This document shows positions 48,111 through 61,313 of a DNA stretch of 64,000 nucleotides, in pieces. The notes beneath the pieces are model-generated. The model did no database searches, was not told the origin of the DNA, and was given only the letters and a program-made list of their open reading frames with translations. How positions within the stretch are numbered: position 1 is the stretch's first letter; the number at the start of each line of letters is the position of its first letter. Origin of the DNA: Trichoderma breve (lineage: Eukaryota > Ascomycota > Sordariomycetes > Hypocreales > Hypocreaceae); the NCBI RefSeq assembly GCF_028502605.1, contig NC_079232.1, positions 3,968,001-4,032,000 of the forward strand. The letters run 5' to 3'. Made by a program: the position numbers and the translations under genes.

Positions 48111-50992
48111 GATGAGCTTCTCGTGATCGGTCGGTCGCCTCGAGTCGCGAAAAAAAAAATATTAAAAAAATAAATAACAAAAATAAAAAATAACGACAAG
48201 CACGAAGCACGGCCCGGTCGGCGTCAGGGCGTGTCGTCGTCAGCCGGACCGGTCGCGGCTCTACGATCGATCGATCGCGACGGTCAAGCGTCGACGACCG
48301 ACGTTCTGGCAGCGCAGCGCCTTTGGATCTTGGATCTTGAGATCTCGACGTTGTCCTTCGTCTCTTGTGCTTCCTGTCCGTCCCTCGTTTCTATCGAGCA
48401 AACCCGGAATCCTGGTTCGGGGGTGTCGTTAATGGGGCTGGCAGAGGCGTGCAAAGCGTGGAGGTGCGCGCTGGGTAGGAGGTGTGGGCAGAATGACCAG
48501 AGAGAGAAAAAAAAAAAAGTGCGAGCAGGCAAACTGCTGGTGTGCGTTTGGGGAACCTTGGGGGGTTGAGAGAGGGGGTTTGTTTTGAAGAGGGGGGGAG
48601 AGGGGGGGGGGGGTTGATGTCAAGCAAGATCTAGTCGATGGGGGCAAAAGTTTTGCTCTTCTCTTCTTCCCGTCTTGCTGCTGACTGAGCCTTGGGTCCT
48701 GAGCGCTGAGAATTTTTCTTTTTTTTCTTTTTTGTCACTTTTTTCCTTCTCTGCTCTCTGCCTTTTACCTGGCCGGCACAGGCGCTGGCATGGATTTGCG
48801 ATGGGCTGGGTTTATTATGGGCTGGGCGGGCAGAACCCATCCGTTGTTTCTCACGCCCAATTCGCCAGCATTAACAGGGGTTGCGTTTTTCCCTTCGGCA
48901 CTGCCCCCAGCTGCTGCCTGTGATTTGTACCGCTACCTAGCCCCGAGGTACCCTTCCAAGTCTCTTTCAGTGCTCGTACATCCACATCCATGCGATCCAT
49001 TTGCTGTGATGACATCGGTTACACAAAACCTCCAGACTCCCACTGTACTAACCCTGTCCTTCCGCTCGGAGCATCACATCGCTTCAGGTCAGGTCGGGTC
49101 AGGTTCAGGGTCCGGCATCGAGCAAACGGGATGCTGCTCAGCCCTATCTATCCGCCACATCGAACGCGCATCTCCATCTCCATCTCCCCCCCTCCATCAT
49201 CCTTCAGATTCCCTCGACATCCTCCGTCCAGGTATCCAAGCTGAGGTGTACAGGTAGCACACGAGTTACTGATACTGTACAGCACTACAGCACTGGGCGG
49301 TCGGTACTCCGTATTGCGTTCTCCTGTACTTGGCATGCCGGTAGCGCCACCGTCTCGAGTACCGCTACCTGTTGTCTCTGATCCGGCCACCATGCAGGGC
49401 CTTTGCTGTGCTTTGTCGTCATACCTCGCATCCCAACCCCTACCTCACCTTCAGGTTACCTGTACTTTCGTTTCATACCGTACGTGCCAACGTGCCAAGT
49501 ATAGCACACACAGAAGAACACGCATCCATTCGCATCCCCATCCCATACAGAAAACGCCGTCGAATCACCTCGTCCAAAGTCCGCCTGGCCACCTTGCGCC
49601 TGCGCCATGTGATGTCAGCCCGCCAAAACTTACGTGAGCCTCTGCCCAATCCCGCCGCGAGCTGCTCCGTCCTCTTAATGGCGTTCTGTCCAATCCAACC
49701 GTGAGCTGCTTGTCCTTTTTAATGGGGTGAGCCTCTTCGTCCAATCCCGCCGCGAGCTGCTCCTCCGTCCTTTTATTGGGGTGCCAATCTCACAAGCGCC
49801 GCAAGACACAGTGTGTCAAGTTTCGAGTTCCCGCCACTCAGCGCGCCTTTTACCCGCGCCCAGCCCCCCCCAGAAAAGCAGAAAGCAGAAAAGCGGAAGC
49901 GGGAAACTCGAAACTTGTTGGTCACCTGCTAGATCCAGCCGTGTGAAAAAAAATTAGATAGGAAATTCCGGCCTGGATTTGCGATCCGAAGCGACCAAAC
50001 CAACACCCTGGCATGCAAATGCGGTGGACCCCAGCTGAGAGATGCCTGACATGTCTCACCTTTTTCGCTGGTACTGCTACTTGCTGGCTCTGTTCCAGCC
50101 TGTGCTACGTACTTGTACTCGCCAAAGATTGTGCGATCCGTCAAGAGACCCGTTGCTTCGTCTATAATAGGCTGTATCGTAACTCGTACATGTGTAGTAC
50201 CTTGCGCTGCCACCCCCGTACATACAAAAACTGTAGCTCTGCTGGCAACCAAAAAGAGAAAAAAAAAGCCAGTTCTGTCTCTGTCTCTCGCTCTCCCTTC
50301 GCCAAGTATGGATTCGGCTCGACCACACGGCCCGTCAGCATCCAGACCACTCCAGCGCTGCCACGCTAATCCTCTTTCTGATCTGCATTGCATATGCATA
50401 CAAATTCAATAGTAGGGCATCTCTGCCGACTATAAGAGAAAAGAAAGGAAATCCAAAGCTAAAGGGAGTGCAAAGAGTAGGAATACTAAAAAAGATACGC
50501 AAGAGGTAGACAAGGAGAGAAGGAGATGACAGATGGAGAGAGGAGTAGGAGAGATGATCAAGTAAACGACAAAAAGAAAAAAAAGAAAAATAGACATCGT
50601 ATATCGAAGAGAGACGGGACTGCTTCTTGCGCTGGCAGCACCCCATACGTCACCTCCGTTCCCCTGCAGGGTAAATGCCCAATGCCACCCAACAACACCG
50701 GTTGACCGACACAACGCTCTCGGTATGTCATGTGAATGTGGATGTGAATCTGAGTGTGAATGTGAGTGTAACCCACGCCGCCCGTCGTTATGCTCGTGGA
50801 TATCAAATCATTGTATCGCGTCTTTGGCCTGGTTCCCATATATACGCCTCGCCTGCTCTTGCTGCTCGCTCATGTAAATGTCCAAACATGTCTCAAATGG
50901 CCAACGAAGAAAGGAAACAAAACAAGAATGAGAGGGTATGAAAAAAAATGAAAAACAACGTAAAAAAAGATCATGAACAAAGGAACGTAAAA
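48111..50992. other. Spacer (2.9 kb) upstream of the FAR1-type gene
   Basis: No gene is recognised. It holds a G-run (48602-48613), A- and T-runs, and a three-copy CCAAT-box repeat (49641-49783). Near 50731-50772 is a short TGTGAA/TGTGGA-like repeat. Confidence 0.4.
49641..49783 (+). promoter_or_regulatory. Three-copy tandem repeat carrying CCAAT boxes
   Basis: Three imperfect units of about 44-51 bp each contain CCAAT (49646, 49690, 49741), then CCGCGAGCTGCT or CCGTGAGCTGCT, then TTAATGG or TTATTGG. A further CCAAT follows at about 49784. CCAAT is bound by the Hap2/3/5 complex in fungi. A cluster of this kind suggests a promoter, perhaps of an unannotated transcript, since it lies about 1.5 kb from the FAR1-type start and over 1 kb past the zinc-finger gene. 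Confidence 0.6.
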
Positions 50993-53900
50993 TCATTCGC
51001 CGCCGACGCCGCCGTCTGATGGACGCTTCCGTTTGCGCGGTCGCCGTCCCTGCTTCTCCTCGTCGTCCACGAAATGGTTCTTTTCAATTTGGTGCTGCCG
51101 CAAATTGTCCGCGCGCTTGCTGTACTGGCTCGTGCAGCCCGGGTAGGGGCATCGGAAGATTTGGGGGTTATCGCTGTGTATCGTCCTCATGTGCTTGGCC
51201 ATGCTGCCCACGAACCACCGGGGGTCGCCCTTGGGTCGATAGCCGCAAAGCTTGCAGCAGCTGTCGGATTCCACCTTGGTCGATGATGCCGATGCCGATG
51301 CCTCTGCTTTGTTGGGCGTCGATGCAATCGGGGATATCAGCGCATCATCGTCCACCAGCGGCAGCGCATCAGCGTCCATAGGCCGAGGCGCTGCAGGCGT
51401 GGCTATGGCGGCGGTGCCGTCTGGAGCTGTGACTGTGACAAATGCGGCATCTCCTGGTGCCCACCGCGAGGCTCCCATGAGTGGGGCGCCGGCAATGGCC
51501 GCAGGTTCGGCAACATCGTCATCCAATCCTTGGTCCGGATTGAAGTCGAGCATTGAGCCAAAGTCAATGTCGAAGCTGTTTGGTACTGGTACTACGCCCA
51601 CGATTCCATTGAGCGCTCCGGAAGACGGCGCCGATGACTCAACTCCGGTTTCCACAATGACTGGGTTCCTGTTAGACTCCTTCATCAGCAGCTGGATGCC
51701 GCACCGGTGATACGTCGACCGCGAGCTGAAAAACGGGCTTTGCGTGTACAGCGAGTCGGTCTGCCGCCGGACGACTTCGACATATTCGCTAAAGAATGCG
51801 TCGGGAGGTAGGTACGTCTAGATGATGTTACCCCTGGTCAGTTATCGTTGCATTCTGTATTTTTGGAAAATAAAAGTGGCTCTATATCTTACCCTTCCGG
51901 CCTGTATCAGCTCTAGCTCCAAGCGACGCACGGTTCCCACCTCGCCAGAGTTGATCTGGCCAATGAGTCTTTGCATGCGGCGCTCGAACCCTGGGTAGTG
52001 AGAGTATTCATGAGAAAAGATGTTGTCAATCATAAACCTGGCTGCAATGGCGAACGGCGAATTGTGGCTAGCTCCGAGGCCGTCCTTGTGGTGTTGCATG
52101 GCAAGTTCAGAGGCCTGTCCAGTATAGCTGCTGTCGTTGATAGCCATGTACTCGAGCTCTATAGTAAAGCACACACACATTCACATTAGCATCTTGAGCA
52201 ATGAGAGGGAACGGGACGGGAGGATTGAGTGCGCATATGTACCATCTAGGAAGTAGGCCGCAATCAGTATCAGCGGGTCAGACCTTGATCCTTGAGGGAA
52301 CCGTTCGGGCTGTTTGCCCTTGGACATGCCAGCACTAGGTGACTTCAATAGTGCAATAATCTCGTCATCGTTTACTTGGCTGGGCTTCCAAAGTGTGTAA
52401 ACAACCTCGATGAATGATATCTTGTCGTCGTCAGAGAACCAATCGCTGTACAGCAATGCTTGCTTGAACATGGCAGCAGAGTGCTTGGCGACATCCTGTT
52501 CGTGAATCACCAGAGATAGAGAGAAGACGACGTGGACGAAGCAAATGAGGTTCAGAGGCGATGAGGCTTGGCGGCCTTCCAGGATCTCAGTCATGGTTTC
52601 CAGACCAACAGCCGCGATGGAGGGGAGGGACATCTGGTTGAGCTGCATGAAGATGGGGTTTTCATTAATGACATCGAGCTTGCTGATTGAATCGGCAACA
52701 TGCTCGCGGAGCGTGTCATGGACTGATCTGGCCAGAGACTGCGTGGTATTACGAGTGGTGGTTGTGAGGCTGGAGGAATTGGTATTCTGCATGAGGCTTG
52801 ACTCAGTGTTACGGGTAGTTTGTTGTTGTTGTTGTGAAGGAGGTGGTGGCGGCGGCGGTGCAAGGCCATAGTCGACACTATCGGTCGAGGGTAGCTGAGG
52901 TTCCAATGGGAGCTGGAAAGGAATATCGGTATTGAAGGAGAAGGCAGCCTGGTCCAAGCTCATGGGCGCCTGTGTCTTTTGAGGATCCATGGTGGAGGGC
53001 AGGTCAAACATGGGAATGTCGGCGGGAAGCTCTGATGGGCATGAGTTGGCCACCATGTTCTCAAACTCCAAGTTGCTAAAGGGAATTGGTCTCGTCGAGG
53101 TGGTGGTACCGTCAGCAGTATTAGTAGTAGTAGCAGTGGTGTTGTTTGTCGAGAAGGGACCGATGGGCAGGAGGCTCTGAGGACTGATGAGGTCGTCAGG
53201 TGACGTCAAGGCAGACTCGAAGCCGGACGTCTTTGTCCATCCGTTGGACCAGCCCGACATGGGCGAGATGTTGTAGCTGGCGGTGCTATCAGTGCTATCT
53301 GTGCTGTCGGTACTGCTGGTGGACCGGACAGAGGAGCTCGGGGCCAGCACCTTACTGCGTCGTCTCCCTTGGCCTCGGTAATGGTCCAGGTGGGTGTTGA
53401 CCTGGAGCGTTGGGCGATCGACCAACCGTGATGTGCTCGACTTCATTAGGCTTTGAGGTGCCACGGTCTGGGGGGAAGGTGGTGAAGGCCTCCAATTTAT
53501 GAAGTCTGCTTCCATAGTCGATGGCAGCGGCACGGCTCCCGGGTGGGAGCCTGGTGGTGAGATGGGGAATGTGGATGGGGGGAGACAGGGGATCATCCCA
53601 GGGGCGGGTATAGGCTCAGTCTCGGTCTCACACTCCGGGATAGTGGGGAGCAGCACCTCACTCGAACCGATTTCATGTATCTCGTTCGAGGAGAGTTCGG
53701 CCTGGGGAGGCGGAGGCGGAGGCGAGAAGAGCACATAGTCGTAGCTTGGGGGCTCGTCTTCACCCCCGCCAGCGCCAGAGCCGCCATCGCCCACTCCCAC
53801 GCCCAAGCCGCCCATGCCCATGGAGGACGCAACCAGCGCCAGGCTGTGAGACTTTGGCTTGTGGCCCAAGGAACTGAAGAAGCTCTTGGCCATGGTCATG

Positions 53901-54586
53901 ATCTTTCTCCTCTTGGACGGGTGGCCCAGACAGCGCCTGCACTTGACATCGCTGAGCTGCTCGGGCTTCTCGCAGTCATAGCACCAGTACTCTCCGCCGG
54001 CGAGGTGGTCGCAGGAATACAGGTGTTGCAGCATGAGCTCATGGTTGGGGAACCTCTTGCGGCAGCGCAGCAAGGGACACTCCCGCCGCTCTTCGGAAGT
54101 CATCTTGGGGCAGGCATTGCGCTTGACGGCTGCCCATACGATGAACCTGTACAAGGCACACTCGTCGCTCGAAGTGTTGCGTGAGCTTCAGGGGAGCAAG
54201 CAAGAAAAAACCGAGAGTCAGTACATAGCACATGAAACAAAAAACATTTAAAAAAAAAAGACAGAAAAAAAAAGTAGGGAGGCGACGAGGCGGAGCAGAA
54301 GGAGAAGAACGAGGATATCAACTAATCGTTTTGTCCTGGTCTTGGCCAACCAACCCCCGTCTCCTTGAGGTTTTCCGTCAACAGGGCTGTTTTTCACTTA
54401 CACACAGGAAGTTGGCATCTCGCCGTCGACTGACGAAGTCACTGAAGATGTCGAGCAGCTGCTGCTGCTGGAAGAACATGAAGCACTTGTCGACGAGCGC
54501 CTGGGAGCCAGACGACTGCCGGTTGGGCTTCGGACCAGACGCCGTAAGGCCAGGGCACCAGGGTCGTCGACTTTCTTGTTCTCCAT
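50993..54586 (-). CDS. C2H2 zinc-finger transcription factor, four exons
   Basis: Exons 54402-54586, 52243-54185, 51893-52158 and 50993-51817 join to about 1072 aa, with introns of 216, 84 and 75 bp. Phase supports each junction. Exon 1 reads M-E-N-K-K and a Ser-rich tract, ending at a GTAAGT donor. A zinc-finger-like block comes early (C-P-L-L-R-C-R-K-R-F, then H-L-Y-S-C and C-Y-D-C, C-R-R-C). A long disordered middle follows, rich in Ser, Pro, Thr, Gly and Gln, with a T-D-S repeat. Then comes a helical region (A-I-N-D-S-S-Y-T-G-Q). The C-terminus has two classical fingers: C-K-L-C-G-Y with H-M-R-T-I-H, and C-P-Y-P-G-C with H-Q-I-E-K-N-H. A basic R-K-R-K-R tail is a likely nuclear signal. 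The target genes are unknown. Confidence 0.8.
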
Positions 54587-57475
54587 GGCGGTCTGTAGCT
54601 ATGCCCTTGACTCTTGTGCTTGGTGGTCGTAACGGGCCCGGGCATAAGGGTAAGGTGCCGTAGGGCAAGGTACAGACGCAGGCTTCTCCCAACCAAGGGG
54701 CCGTTGTTGTGGAGATTGGTCCTGAATCGGGGGGTTGAATAAGATCCAATACTGTATCAGTACAGACAAGTGGCAAAGTGTAAGAAAGACGGGCAGGTCG
54801 AGGCGAGCTGGCCACCTTTCAGGCACCGTCCATGGTGTTTTTCTTTAATCGCATGAGCATGAGCCAGAGCTGGAGCCTTGGAGGCAGCTTGCCAACGGTC
54901 CTACAAGCACGGGCGAATGAGGTCTAGGACTTTGCTTCAAAGCTTAGTAGGACTCGCGCAGGGGTCTCTCTGGGCCGGCTTGGTGCATGCCCACCGTTTC
55001 CGCGGCTGATTCTCGATTCGCAAGGCGACCAAGAGGAGGGGGGGGGACCAAGGGATCCTCCTGATGGGCCAATTCTTGTCTTTGCCAGGCTGATCCCTGC
55101 GCGCTGCATCCCAAATCGGCCCCCCGACTGTGGCTTGAGGCCAAGTACCATTTGGAGACCGGGAGTGCATCGTGTTAGTGCTCGTACGCAAGGCACCGGA
55201 GTAGCAGCGATGACGGGCTTGTTGCGATGACGAGGGCATCACGAGGACCGCCGCCGTTGTCGAACTTTTTTCTTCATCATGGGCTTGGTATCTCTGGGCA
55301 TCTTGATTTGATCACGACAAGCATCGCCAACTCCGTTAGTGCCCGGGATATTTACGTGCCGTGGAGTGCAAAGTGTAAGAAAGGGTTTGGTTGTTGGAGG
55401 GCTTAGTTCCAGTAGTTTTGCTCGTGAACGCTCTGCTCTGGGCTTAACCGAGGGGCAGCTGCGCCACATCCAGGTACAAGCAGAGATAAAGCTGAGGCGC
55501 AGAGAGCCGCTAGTATCTGACCATTGGGGCCCAGCATCAGATCAGGGAAGTAAACAAGCCAAGTACAGGAGTAAGTACTTTGCAAGTAATGCTGCCAGCA
55601 AAATGACGTTGACGCCGTCGTTGTTGTTCATTTGCCATCATTACGTCTCTGCAGTATCCCATCTTTCTGCTTTCGGTGTCTGTTGTCTCAGATTCGATCA
55701 CGAACGGAGCCTTCTTCACACCCACTTTGTTCTTGTTATTTTCCATTTTCTATTTTGACTTCTCCTTACTTCCTCAACACACGTATACAGGTTACGTACT
55801 AACTACTAACATGATACTACCCAACCACCAAGCCAAAAATACAGGGAGGTAAAAATCACCTACTGCACGCACACAAGAGCCTCCATCCCCTCTCTCCCCC
55901 CCCCAACCGTTTTTTAGAGCCTCCAACTTTCTTGTCTGGGCTGCCACCGCCAATTAACAAACAACCAAAACCGTGACCGCTCTTCGGGCATAATCGCAAC
56001 GCCCGGCTCCCCCTTAATTCCATGTAGTCGTGACCTCTAGAATCATACAATTCGTACATTCGAGCCGCTAAGGCCATCTGTAATGCTACATGGCCAGCTC
56101 CGTGTCTCCGTCCATGTGCTTTGGCGTTTCTCTTTGCTGGCATTTGCGACGTGAAGCCACGTCAACTCGGCAACTCGCCAAGTGGGGTGACTTTTTTTTT
56201 TTCTCTTTTTCTCTTTTTCTTCTTGTTGTCCTTTTGGGCTTCCATTTTCTCACGGCGTTTGTTAGTGTTGGCAGTTCATGATTGATGCTACTGCAGGCCT
56301 ACTGTACGTATGGCCTTTTGGGCGAATGTTTAGCCCCTGAGAGCCAACAAGCACAAACACTACAAATGATTTTCTAATTTTTCAATTATTAATTTATTTT
56401 TATTTTTCCATTGTGTTTATTTTGTCTAGCCTCTTTTCTCTTTTCCTGTTCAACCTCACCTCGTACCATTTTTGTTTTTCTTCTGTCTTCTTCTCTCGCG
56501 TTCCTGATCGGTACCACCGAAACACAGAATCCTTCTCGCCCTTGCACCACCACCCCAAGGCACTCTTAAACCTCCCTATTACGCAAAAACAGCCGTTCCA
56601 GTCCCTCTTACACACAAGCCACACACCAAAAAATGCCATCCTGTGGCGCCGTGTGATTTTCGCGCTAAAAACACATACTACAGCAACAAAGTAGCCACTT
56701 CAAGGCAACTTACAAGCCTTCACAAGGCTGACTCGGGCCTCTAGTCCCATATGTAAGACGGAGGAGGAGCCCACAACAAACCAAAACTCCGTGAATCGAT
56801 AAGCCCACACAGACTATAACCCGTGAATCGATTCCCGCCCCCAAACAATAACTAAACTGCTTATTTCGGAGTGGGTTGAGGAAAATCAGATAAACAAAAC
56901 CATTCCGTATTAGCAACGGTTGCCTCTTTGCAGTGAGATTCTATTCTTCTATTACCGCAACTCCGACTACCTAAACGCAACGCGGCCTACTATACTTATT
57001 TCATAACGTGTGTCAGCAGCGGGTGGCGATACTTCACCTCGCTAGGTTTCTTGTGGTGACATCGTCTCAACAGCGTAGACATTTTTAGACGTGGGATTTG
57101 GACATTTCAAATTTCAATACCTAGCAGGCTTTTTTGCAAAAAGTACATGTCATGTACAAACTGATCCGAAGCGAGATCAAACTCGTCTCGTTGTAACACA
57201 AAGCACTGGTAGTAGCAGGAAAAATGCCCAACCCCTCATAACATAGCAAACAATTGTGATATTTCCCGCGCTGGGCTCGCCAAATACTCCGTACTCTTAT
57301 ATATACATAAACTAAGGAAAATACTTTGACTAAAGAAAGGGCTCAAACATATGATATGTATGCCGTAATGTGCGCTGCGTGGGATGCGGTGCTGTGCCGT
57401 ATGTGTGTGTGACCTGAACAAAGATGGTGAAAACGAAATAGGATGCATCCTTCTTCTTACAAAGGCGTGCAGTTG
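54587..57475. other. Spacer (2.9 kb) without a recognised gene
   Basis: It contains the zinc-finger gene 5' region and the Lam-type gene 3' region. Only short frames with biased composition are present, plus a T-run near 56191-56201. Confidence 0.4.
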
Positions 57476-60400
57476 TTATAGCAGCTTGCCTCTCGCCATG
57501 ACTTCTCTCAACACCTTGAGCTTCTCCTCCGTGACTCGAATCGCTTCCTGCACTTCTCGCTCGTCCATGCGCTCTTCTCTCAGCTTCTCTTCCAACGTTC
57601 GGGGGTCTGCCTCTCGCCTGCGAGTATTCGACCGTTCTACGGAAAGCCGCTCCAAGCTCACGCGCTCTTCCAACCAGTCCCAAAGCTCGCTGTCTTCCCG
57701 GCGCCACATCTCGTCGTATGCCGCAAGACGGTATGCGCTCTGCATGGCGGGTTCATGCCCAAACGGTGCGGGGCTCTTATTGCTGTTAGGCGTGAGACCA
57801 AACCCAAACCAAGTCGCAACCAACAAACCCACGAGGAGCCCGTAAACAATGTTGCCGGTGAGGATCGGTTTGAGGATATCGACAACGGGTTCCAGGATCG
57901 GGCGCACGGGTTCCAATAGGCCCCAGTTTGGTTCTTCCTTTTTGGCGCGTGCACTTGGGCTAATAGACTCAGTTGATGATTGCAGCGCCTTGCTCTTCTT
58001 GCCCTTCTTCTTGCCCTTTACAGCTCCGTTTCCGTTAGTAGCGGACCGCGGTCGGGTAGAAACAGCCGCCTTTAGGGCTGTAAATAAATCTTTGCAGTAC
58101 TGGGCCTGACCCTCGTTGACGTTCTTCTCAATGGTACCTATACGAGATTGATATATTAGTAAGGCTGTAAATGAAAAGCAAGAAAATCATATAAAAAGAA
58201 GAGATGATACATACCCTTGAGCCAACTCTTGCCACTCCATTCTGTAGTACAGTTGACTTGCACACGAGTGGCATTGTTCTCAGCCCACGAGAGACAGTAC
58301 TTGGTCTTGACGCGGAAAATGTTTCCGCTGGGGACGTCGGGGTTCTGCGTTGCCACGCTCACATTGACCGCTTTTTCATAATCGATATTGTCCACGGTCT
58401 CAGTGACGATACACTTTGTCTGCTTGGGGCCGATCGGGGCATTCAGTGGCTTGATATAAGTGAAGCCGCGAGTGCGGCTGTCTGGACCCATGCCCTTCTT
58501 GTCCTCCATCTGCAAATCAAAGCACTTTTGGTTTTCCGTAATCCATTTGCCCATCCATTCGGCAGAGGATTCACCAAATAGCATGCTGAATACCTTGCCC
58601 AGAGGAGCTGGGATGATCTCGTCGGCGAGGAACTTGTCATAGTGCGTATCGGCGTCGCCACACTCGGTCGGAGCATGAGTCGCGGGGCCCGGGAACGATC
58701 CGGCGGCGGCTGCCGGGGCTTGCCCGTCGGCCGCCGCATCAACGACAGCTGCACTGGGAGCGACAGCGCCGGATGCTTTCCTATTTGGCTTGCCGCTGTC
58801 TGCGCCGTTGCTGCTGGCGTCTGCCACCTGAGGCTCGGGGGCCCGATCGCTATCCTCCTCGTAGAAATCTTCATCGTCATCATCATCGCTATCCCCTTCG
58901 GAATCGGATCCGGCTGGCGTCTCTGGTTCCAGGCTGGCGGCCTCGACATCAAGCTTTTCGGTCTTGTCGCCGCCGGTGCCCTCCAGACGGACCCCGTTGA
59001 GAGTGCTAGTCAAGGTGGGGTGGCCAAGCTTCCAAATGTTGACAATCAAGTCATATGTAGCATCTCTGCTCGTGAAACTGGCAAATATGTGTTTGGCATG
59101 CAGGGTTGATATCATGAGTCCGTTTTTGAAGACGAGGGCAGTGCTTCTCTTCTCGACGGATACAATCTCGTCAAAGCTCATGACCAATGTCGTTGTCCAC
59201 CCGAGAATGTTACTGCTGAAGCAAAGATGGCCTTCCGAGACGTATAACCGACCGTGCGCGAGAATCTCTCTCTGCAACGCGCAGCTATAGTCTTCGATAA
59301 GGTAGTCATCATCCGGTACACTCTTGAAGAATGTATGGAAATCACGGTTCCTCTTTTTACTAGCAATAGCGAATCCCGTGAGCTTTGGAGCTGGGCCAGC
59401 TGGCGCCGGCGGCGCGACCGTATTTGTGGTGGCTGTAGAGCTTCCCCGTTTCCTTTGCGAGTCGCTCTTCTCATCCTTACCGTCGGCCTGGTCAGACTGC
59501 GAACCTCCCTCCTCGCCATTGGCCGCTTCGAATAGCGACCTGGGCCTGCTGAGGGACTCGTCGAGGACGATATCGTCTGCGAGTCTGGGTTGGCTATCTG
59601 CTGCTGGAGCAGACTCGGAACGCGCCCGGGTGTCGTTGAGATCGGGAAATCGAGACGTTTCGAGGGCGGGCATGGCTGCTGAGGGTTCCATAATACCGAG
59701 CTGGCTCAAGCTGAGTTCTCCAGTACCAATCGTCTTAACTGCTGGCTCCTTTTTATCCATTCCGGTGCTTGACTGAGCCTCGGATGGTGGGGGTTCTGCA
59801 CGGTCGCCTTCTACTTGGCTTGCGGCAGGGGATGACTGTGGCTTAGACGCCTGATTCGTCCGACTCTTGTTTCCTCCAATCCCAATGCCACCGCCCTGAA
59901 TGTTGCTACTAATTGTGCTGGCAGCGTTCTGGGCAACCGAGAACATGGACGAGAAGAATCCTGCGGAGTTCGGGGGTTGGACTTCGCCGATCTCAGGGGT
60001 GGGTGAGAGCGGAGCAGTGGTGATGTTGGATAGTTTGCTGGGTCCGATGCTGGCAGATCCCGATTTGGTTCTTCGATGTGCGCTTATACCCTGGGAAGAA
60101 GAAGAAGAAGAAAAGGACGTTGCATCCCCAGCTGATGCAGGCTCTGATATGACAGGTGGTAGTTTCTTGTCGAGGTGTAGAGCGAGTGGGTTTGTTCTCT
60201 CGACGGGTGTAGGCGGCGTATTCACAATGACGGGGCGGTAATTGTCGCTGCTGGTGGAAGGCCGAGCCGAAGTCGTGAGCCTCGAGGGCGAGAGTATCGT
60301 GTGCTTCTCAGGGGAGGAGGTTGTCTTGGCCGCCGCTGGTGGTTCGGGGAGCTGAGCTATCTCGCTTAGAGCCTCCTTGGACGCATTAGGAGACGTGCTC

Positions 60401-61313
60401 CTGGAGGATCCACGGCGGAGGCGCCGAGAGAGAAGAGATGGGCGTCGTTCTCGTTCGCCGCGTTGAGGGTTAGGGTCCAAGTCGGTGACCTGCACGATGG
60501 GAGATGCCAGAACTGATGTCGTGGTCGCACGAGCTAGCGGGGGGCGAGAGCTGCTTCTGATTCGGTGTTAGATCTGAGGTTGCAATGCAATGCACATGGC
60601 TCGATATGGAGGGGGTTGACGGCATACGTGGGCAAAGGCGAATGAGGACACGGGAAGTGCGAATACGAGCAAAGGGAGGGAGAGATGAAGCGTATGATTG
60701 GGCGAGAAGAAAAAAGTAGAAGAAGACGAAAAAGAACGTGGTTTAACGAGTGACGACGAATAAACAAACAAGATGAATCAAATGGCGCAGATGAAGAAAA
60801 GAAGAAGAAAAAAGCTGGGCTGGTGTGGCGCTTTGAAGGAGCGTGCGTCTGAGTCTGAGCGCAAGGTGACGGGACGGGAGAAGGAGAGGGAGGTGAAATT
60901 AACTGCAGATTGGCCGTGGAGCTTCATGCAAGGCTACAAGGCCTGTAACTTTGCGCTACCTGTCATCTTGGGCTTGCCACTTGAGCAACGACGATAATGA
61001 CGATGGCAATGATGCATGCAAAGTGCGTGGTGAATTTCAGAAAAAAAGACGACAATAATACTTACCGATCAGACTCTCCGTCCGCATCGGCGCCCCCCGA
61101 CTCGTAGGACCCGAAGCTGCGACTGTCCATCTCATCGTCGTCCGCAACGTTGAGCGACGCCGCATCGTCACTGTCTCGCGCAAAGTCGCGGCCATCCTCA
61201 CGTCCTGATGCATCCGATTCTAGCCCTCCCGTCTTGACCCTTCGCCTGCGCTTGGCTAGAAGCTTGCCCAGGCCTCCTCCGGTGTTGCTGGTGGTGGTGC
61301 TGGTGGTGTCCAT
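57476..61313 (-). CDS. Lam/Ysp2-type sterol-transfer protein (GRAM-VASt, one TM)
   Basis: Exons 61066-61313, 58215-60556 and 57476-58137 (introns 509 and 77 bp) give about 1083 aa. The ATG is M-D-T-T-S-T-T-T-S-N. A disordered Ser/Pro-rich N-terminus of about 480 residues precedes a GRAM domain (F-H-T-F-F-K-S-V-P-D, then L-C-F-S-S-N-I-L-G; about 484-590). A VASt/START-like domain follows at about 720-885 (H-Y-D-K-F-L, then A-E-W-M-G-K-W and W-S-G-K-S-W-L-K-G). A single C-terminal membrane helix sits at about 957-977, followed by a Glu/Arg-rich coiled tail. This is the layout of yeast Lam/Ysp2 and animal Aster proteins, which move sterols between ER and plasma membrane at contact sites. The helix would anchor it in the ER. 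Confidence 0.9.

Noticed and set aside
47037..48173. Plus-strand Leu-rich frame of 378 codons resembling a leucine repeat protein
   Set aside because: It is the complement of CAG/CAA glutamine codons; poly-Leu here is an artefact.
48602..48613. G-run as a possible telomere or G-quadruplex
   Set aside because: A single homopolymer without repeated G-tracts of the telomere type; likely slippage.
54378..54815. In-frame reading V-D-K-C-F-M-F-F at the zinc-finger 5' end as exon 1
   Set aside because: It looks protein-like, but its phase does not fit the acceptor at 54186-54187. The M-E-N-K-K frame with the GTAAGT donor fits, so I prefer that. A small doubt remains.
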